Part shown: positions 5,776 through 8,139 of the stretch, piece by piece | How the letters are laid out: the number at the start of each line of letters is the position of its first letter | Numbering within the stretch: position 1 is the first letter of the stretch | DNA from: Pontiella desulfatans | Lineage (GTDB): Bacteria; Verrucomicrobiota; Kiritimatiellia; Kiritimatiellales; Pontiellaceae | DNA: 8,139 nt | Assembly (NCBI GenBank): GCA_029287275.1 | Contig: JARFRL010000331.1 | Coordinates: 1-8,139 of the forward strand | Direction of reading: 5' to 3' | Position numbers and translations under genes: made by a program | The notes under the pieces: generated by a model | Database searches by the model: none | Told to the model about the DNA's origin: nothing | Seen by the model: only the letters and a program-made list of their open reading frames with translations

Positions 5776-6566
5776 TTTCAGGCGTGATTCTGGTCGTCGG
5801 GATCGCGGCGTTGGTGATCCTCATCATCTTGATCCGCGAGAAATCGAGATCGAACAAACACGCGCGGCTCATGTCGGCCCTTCCCGCGGCAACGTGGAAA
5901 CCGATTCTTCAACGGACGCTTCCGATCGTTGACAAAATGTCCGAGGAGCAATGGAAACAGCTCGCGGGCTTGATGAACGTTTTTCTCGCCGAGAAAAAAT
6001 TCGAGGGCTGCGGCGGATTGGAGCTGACGGATGAGATGAAGGTCACGGTGGCCGCGCAGGCCTGCATGCTGTTGCTTGGCCGCGACGTGAAGGTCTACCC
6101 CAAGTTGAAAACCATCCTGCTCTATCCACATACCTACACCGACGGGGAAACAGCGCGGCTGGGCGAGTCTTGGAACGTCGGCGTGGTGGTGCTTTCCTGG
6201 AACAGCGTGGCGGGCGGCGCGCGCAATTTCGCGGACGGCCAAAACGTTACCTTCCACGAATTCGCGCATCAGCTAGATCAGGAAAACGGCGCGGCCGACG
6301 GCGCGCCGATCCTCGGCGAATCGAACGCCTACCAGACCTGGGCGCGCGTCTTCAGCCATGATTTCGAAGAGCTGGTCGACAAAACCGAGCGTGGCCGGAA
6401 GGACGTCATGGATCCATACGGCGCGACCAATCCGGCGGAATTTTTCTCGGTCGCGACCGAGACTTTTTTCGAGAAACCGCGACAGATGAAAAGCAAACAC
6501 CCCGAACTATTCGAGAAGCTGCGCGGCTTTTACAAGGTGGACCCGACCGAATGGTTCGATGTTTAG
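5772..6566 (+). CDS. Membrane-anchored M90 family zinc peptidase (MtfA-like)
   Basis: This 264-residue protein is close in length to E. coli MtfA. Residues 4-21 form one hydrophobic helix, followed at once by REKSRSNKHAR. By the positive-inside rule this places the catalytic domain in the cytoplasm. The zinc site is intact: HEFAH at 162-166 (ligands H162 and H166, general base E163), with a downstream glutamate in AEFFSVATE (E223, with E230 also nearby) as the third ligand, as in the MtfA/M90 family. Other family features are the helix QACMLLLGRDV at 96-106 and KTILLYPHTY at 113-122. E. coli MtfA binds the glucose-transport repressor Mlc and has aminopeptidase activity; substrate and partner here are unknown. 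The start ATG 5772 overlaps the regulator stop as ATGA and has GGAGGG upstream, so translation is probably coupled. An in-frame GTG at 5697 would add 25 residues before the membrane helix and is unlikely. The stop overlaps that of the convergent gene. Confidence 0.92.
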   Translation: MISGVILVVGIAALVILIILIREKSRSNKHARLMSALPAATWKPILQRTLPIVDKMSEEQWKQLAGLMNVFLAEKKFEGCGGLELTDEMKVTVAAQACMLLLGRDVKVYPKLKTILLYPHTYTDGETARLGESWNVGVVVLSWNSVAGGARNFADGQNVTFHEFAHQLDQENGAADGAPILGESNAYQTWARVFSHDFEELVDKTERGRKDVMDPYGATNPAEFFSVATETFFEKPRQMKSKHPELFEKLRGFYKVDPTEWFDV

Positions 6567-8062
6567 CTTCCGCTCCGACGCTCGATCTGTTTGATGAGGT
6601 CGTCGAAAATGAAGTGATGAAACGGCAAGAAGATGTACCAATAGGTCCGTCCCCACAGCCCTTTGGTTTTGTAGTAGGCGTTCACGGAGAGGCGGTTTTT
6701 CTCGCCGGAGATCGGATCAACGCGGAACTCGAGCCACGCGTATCCCGGCACCTTCATTTCGGCGCGCAACAACAACTGCCGATGATAGCTGACCTCTTCC
6801 ACGCGCCAGAAATCGACCACGTCGTTCACGCGCAGGCCCTTCGCGCTGCGGCGGCCGCGGGTGGTTCCAACGCCGCGGAGCAGACGGTCGATCGCGCCGC
6901 GGAGGCGCCACAGGAACGTGCTATGGAACCAACCTTCTTTGCCGCCGATCTTCGTGATGGACTCGAAGAGGGAGCGCGCTGATTTGCTCGTGACGAGCGA
7001 ATAGGAACTCGTGTAGGTCGGCGCGCCTTCGATCTCGCTGAGTTTGATCGCGAGCTCGTAGTCGGGCGGATAACTGTCGGACCACCGAGTGGAGACCGCG
7101 TCCTGCTCTTCGCGGGAGAGCGCCAACACGAGCGCTTCCTTGCAGGTGATGCGGCGGAACGGGATCAGCGTCTCGATGTCGTGTTCCTGGCAGATCACGT
7201 CGTGCGTGACGCTCTCCATCAAACACCAAGTGATGGCCGCGGGGATCGGCGTGAGCAGACTGGTGATGTAGGAATAGAACCCGATGTTGGAAATCGGCGA
7301 GGGCAGGAAAACGCGTTTTTTACCGAGCACTTGGGCGTGGGTTTGGAGCATTTTCTCGTAGGTCAGGATGTCCGCGCCGCCGATGTCGAATGTTCGGCCG
7401 GCGGTCTCGGGCAGCTCGAGCGCGCCCATTAGAATTTTCAGGACGTCGCGCAGACCGATGGGTTGGCATTTTGTTTTCGCCCAAGCCGGCACGAGAAACA
7501 GCGGGATCTTGCGAACCAGGTGGTTGATCATTTCATACGACGCGGAGCCGGATCCGATGATGATGGCGGCGCGCAGAATCGTGGTGGGCACGCGGCCGCG
7601 CGCGAATTCGTCGGCCACCTTCGAACGACTCGCGAGATGCGTCGAAAGGGTGGTCGCGGTGTCGCCCAATCCGCCGAGGTAGATGATTCGCTTGACGCCC
7701 CGCTTCTCCGCGGCGGTTCGGAAGTTGCGCGCGGCCAGCGTGTCGGTATCCTCGAATCGCCGCGGTCCGACCAGCATGGAATGAATCAGGTAATAGGCGG
7801 TATCGATCCCTTCGAGCGCCTCGCTGACCTGATCCTCGTCCAGCGCGTCGGCGACAACCACTTCGGCGTCCGGCCAGCGTTCCGCGTGCTCCGGCGATTC
7901 GGCGCGCGCCATCACGCGGAGCTTGTAGCCGCGGCCGATGAGTTCCGGAACGAGGCGGCCGCCGATATAGCCCGTGGCGCCGGCCACCAGCACCGTCCCC
8001 AGATCGGGCCGAAACCGCGTCGGCAGATCATCGCCGATCTGTTCTGGATTGTTCAACACCAC
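6563..8062 (-). CDS. YbjT-like NAD(P)-binding protein with DUF2867 domain
   Basis: This two-domain protein has 499 residues from the preferred start; E. coli YbjT has about 476. Residues 23-230 are an atypical SDR/NmrA-like Rossmann domain, with TVLVAGATGYIGGRLV containing the nucleotide-binding GATGYIGG at 28-35, then VVVADALDED, YLIHSM, RIIYLGGLGD, TTILRAAIIIGSGS and TFDIGGADILTYEKM. The usual catalytic YxxxK of classical SDRs is not evident, as is normal for the NmrA/YbjT group. The last 145 residues match DUF2867: GLRVNDVVDFWRVE, LLLRAEMKVPGYAWLEFRV and GLWGRTYWYIFLPFHHFIFDDL. The reaction is unknown. I choose GTG 8062 because GGGAGG lies nine bases upstream. ATG 8098 and 8089 and GTG 8128 are also in frame but lack a ribosome binding site, and the codons between (AGA, AGG, GGG) look like leader. 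Whichever start is used, all conserved parts are present. Confidence 0.88.
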   Translation of the reverse strand: MVLNNPEQIGDDLPTRFRPDLGTVLVAGATGYIGGRLVPELIGRGYKLRVMARAESPEHAERWPDAEVVVADALDEDQVSEALEGIDTAYYLIHSMLVGPRRFEDTDTLAARNFRTAAEKRGVKRIIYLGGLGDTATTLSTHLASRSKVADEFARGRVPTTILRAAIIIGSGSASYEMINHLVRKIPLFLVPAWAKTKCQPIGLRDVLKILMGALELPETAGRTFDIGGADILTYEKMLQTHAQVLGKKRVFLPSPISNIGFYSYITSLLTPIPAAITWCLMESVTHDVICQEHDIETLIPFRRITCKEALVLALSREEQDAVSTRWSDSYPPDYELAIKLSEIEGAPTYTSSYSLVTSKSARSLFESITKIGGKEGWFHSTFLWRLRGAIDRLLRGVGTTRGRRSAKGLRVNDVVDFWRVEEVSYHRQLLLRAEMKVPGYAWLEFRVDPISGEKNRLSVNAYYKTKGLWGRTYWYIFLPFHHFIFDDLIKQIERRSGS

Positions 8063-8071
8063 GCGCGTTCG

Positions 8072-8077
8072 CCTCCC
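8072..8077 (-). promoter_or_regulatory. Ribosome binding site supporting the GTG start at 8062
   Basis: GGGAGG on the minus strand, preceded by an A-run, ends nine bases before GTG 8062. Two further in-frame codons, GTG 8059 and TTG 8056, follow at once, so the exact start among them is uncertain. The alternative is that this purine run encodes KGRR in a longer protein starting at ATG 8098. Confidence 0.45.
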
Positions 8078-8139
8078 TTTTTGGTCCATTCTATCCATCC
8101 GCGCGGAAAGCGCAAGCGCCGCAAACACCGATAAAACGA

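Noticed and set aside
7463..8134. A 223-codon plus-strand frame opposite the YbjT-like gene
   Set aside because: It is rich in arginine, histidine and glycine with no recognisable fold, and lies opposite a gene with clear Rossmann and DUF2867 motifs. It is a GC-driven shadow frame.

Overview
This is a GC-rich, gene-dense bacterial chromosome segment with ordinary core-type genes and no sign of phage, insertion sequences, RNA genes or CRISPR. The mix of genes suggests a member of the Planctomycetes-Verrucomicrobia-Chlamydiae group, perhaps Verrucomicrobiota: a secreted FG-GAP/VCBS repeat protein behind a DUF3352-like protein, a DUF4136 lipoprotein, a tandem winged-helix regulator and an M90 peptidase. 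That placement is an impression from gene content and base composition, with no rRNA or marker tree behind it.

Layout. Positions 1-2817 (+) hold the 3' end of a DUF3352-like gene, followed 12 bases later by an exported 729-residue VCBS/FG-GAP protein; the two are probably co-transcribed. Positions 2825-4458 (-) hold a flavoprotein of the HI0933/YhiN family followed by a SlyD-like FKBP peptidyl-prolyl isomerase. Positions 4459-4509 are a short divergent promoter region with a good sigma70-type promoter that drives a DUF4136 lipoprotein (4510-5070, +). Positions 5071-5208 are an intergenic regulatory region with two copies of an ACATCGCGATGT-centred palindrome. Positions 5209-6566 (+) are a two-gene unit: a tandem double winged-helix ArsR-like regulator whose stop overlaps the start of a membrane-anchored M90 (MtfA-like) zinc peptidase. 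Positions 6563-8062 (-) hold a YbjT-like protein (NAD(P)-binding atypical SDR plus DUF2867), which converges on the peptidase gene with overlapping stop codons.

The part most worth following up is 5071-6566. A regulator with two dissimilar winged-helix domains in one chain appears to control its own operon through paired palindromic operators. It is translationally coupled to a metallopeptidase whose catalytic domain is predicted to face the cytoplasm. This resembles known regulator-protease pairs (MtfA/Mlc in Escherichia coli, BlaR1/BlaI, ImmA/ImmR) in arrangement only; a functional link is a hypothesis. The other genes look like housekeeping or envelope functions that happen to be neighbours.
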